A DNA stretch of 5,401 nucleotides, taken from the NCBI GenBank assembly GCA_017556565.1, contig JAFYMQ010000112.1, positions 1-5,401 of the forward strand. Direction: 5' to 3'. The first letter of the stretch is position 1; each line of letters opens with the position of its first letter. The notes under the pieces are model-generated. The model ran no database searches, was not told where the DNA came from, and was given only the letters and a program-made list of their open reading frames with translations. Shown here one piece after another: positions 4,824 to 5,401 of the stretch. A program made the translations under genes and the position numbers. The stretch is from Clostridia bacterium. GTDB lineage: Bacteria; Bacillota; Clostridia; Oscillospirales; Butyricicoccaceae.

Positions 4824-5401
4824 ATGAAAAAAGCTGATATAGGTCTTATCGGTCTTGCCGTAATGGGCGAGAACCTGGTCATGAATATGGAGTCCAAAGG
4901 CTTTACCGTTGCGGTATTCAACCGCAGCACCGACAAGGTCAGAAATTTTGTCGAGGGCAGAGCCTGCGGCAAGAATATCATCGGTGCATACTCCCTGCAG
5001 GAGCTGGTGGATGCACTCAGTAAGCCCCGCAAGGTCATGATGATGGTCAAAGCCGGTCAGGCTGTTGACGATATGATAGAGCAGCTGCTGCCCCTGCTGG
5101 ACGACGGCGATATCATCATCGACGGCGGCAACTCTCACTTCCCCGACACCACACGCAGAACACAGTACGTGGAAAGCTGCGGCAAGCTGTATATCGGCAC
5201 AGGCGTATCCGGCGGCGAAGAGGGCGCACTGCTTGGCCCCTCGCTGATGCCCGGCGGCAGCAAGGCTGCATGGGAAAGCGTCAAGCCCATCTTCCAGGCT
5301 ATCTGCGCCAAGGTCGAAGACGGCTCGCCCTGCTGTGACTGGGTAGGCGAGAACGGTGCAGGACATTTTGTCAAAATGGTGCACAACGGCATCGAGTACG
5401 G
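4824..5401 (+). CDS. gnd: 6-phosphogluconate dehydrogenase, decarboxylating (3'-truncated by window end)
   Basis: Converts 6-phosphogluconate to ribulose 5-phosphate and CO2 with NADP, the last oxidative step of the pentose phosphate pathway. The window holds 192 complete codons of a protein normally about 470 aa, covering the Rossmann domain and the start of the helical domain. Visible: GLAVMG nucleotide loop (10-15); NRS at 33-35, where Arg34 matches the family's NADP-phosphate-binding Arg; the signature IIDGGNSHFPDTTRR (98-112); substrate-binding VSGGEEGA (128-135) and GPSLMPGG (138-145); and GAGHFVKMVHNGIEY (178-192) with catalytic Lys184, Asn188 and Glu191. Start ATG follows AGGAG by 8 bases. 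It is 17 bases after the kinase stop with no promoter or terminator between, hence cotranscribed. No sign of frameshift in the visible part. Confidence 0.97.
   Translation, partial: MKKADIGLIGLAVMGENLVMNMESKGFTVAVFNRSTDKVRNFVEGRACGKNIIGAYSLQELVDALSKPRKVMMMVKAGQAVDDMIEQLLPLLDDGDIIIDGGNSHFPDTTRRTQYVESCGKLYIGTGVSGGEEGALLGPSLMPGGSKAAWESVKPIFQAICAKVEDGSPCCDWVGENGAGHFVKMVHNGIEY

Overview
The window most likely comes from a Gram-positive anaerobe of the Clostridia, probably a Ruminococcus-like member of the Oscillospiraceae. This rests on strong AGGAGG-type ribosome binding sites, TTGACT/TATACT-type promoters in AT-rich intergenic DNA, mid-GC coding regions, a short single-domain malic enzyme, and an intergenic tract built of short palindromes. 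Genus-level placement is an inference from style; no marker gene is present.

Layout. Positions 1-31 hold the terminator of a plus-strand gene that lies outside the window. Positions 32-323 contain no credible gene but are packed with structured repeat DNA: a block bounded by a 7-bp inverted repeat (41-122), a CCTCCCT/AGGGAGG palindrome module (143-198) and an array of small hairpins joined by CATCAC linkers (214-317). A bidirectional terminator (324-355) closes the tract and serves the minus-strand malic enzyme (369-1547). The malic enzyme and a plus-strand DUF89/ARMT1-like protein (1688-2581) diverge from a 140-bp gap whose two promoters stand back to back with -35 boxes 3 bp apart. The DUF89 gene runs convergently into a minus-strand LacI-family regulator (2562-3557), and the two stop regions overlap by 20 bp. 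The regulator diverges, across a 175-bp AT-rich gap with a promoter in each direction, from an operon of a PfkB-family sugar (acid) kinase (3733-4806) and 6-phosphogluconate dehydrogenase gnd (4824 to beyond the window end).

How the genes fit together. The kinase-gnd operon is probably for sugar-acid catabolism (gluconate, or 2-keto-3-deoxygluconate plus the oxidative pentose phosphate route), and the divergent LacI-family protein is its likely local regulator. Malic enzyme supplies pyruvate and reduced nicotinamide cofactor from malate. The DUF89 protein belongs to a metal-dependent phosphatase family proposed to clear damaged or surplus sugar phosphates, so all the enzymes fit a central-carbon theme. 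No clearly new multi-gene system is visible. The least explained parts are the hairpin array, the promoter palindrome of the malic enzyme gene, and the non-canonical motifs of the kinase.
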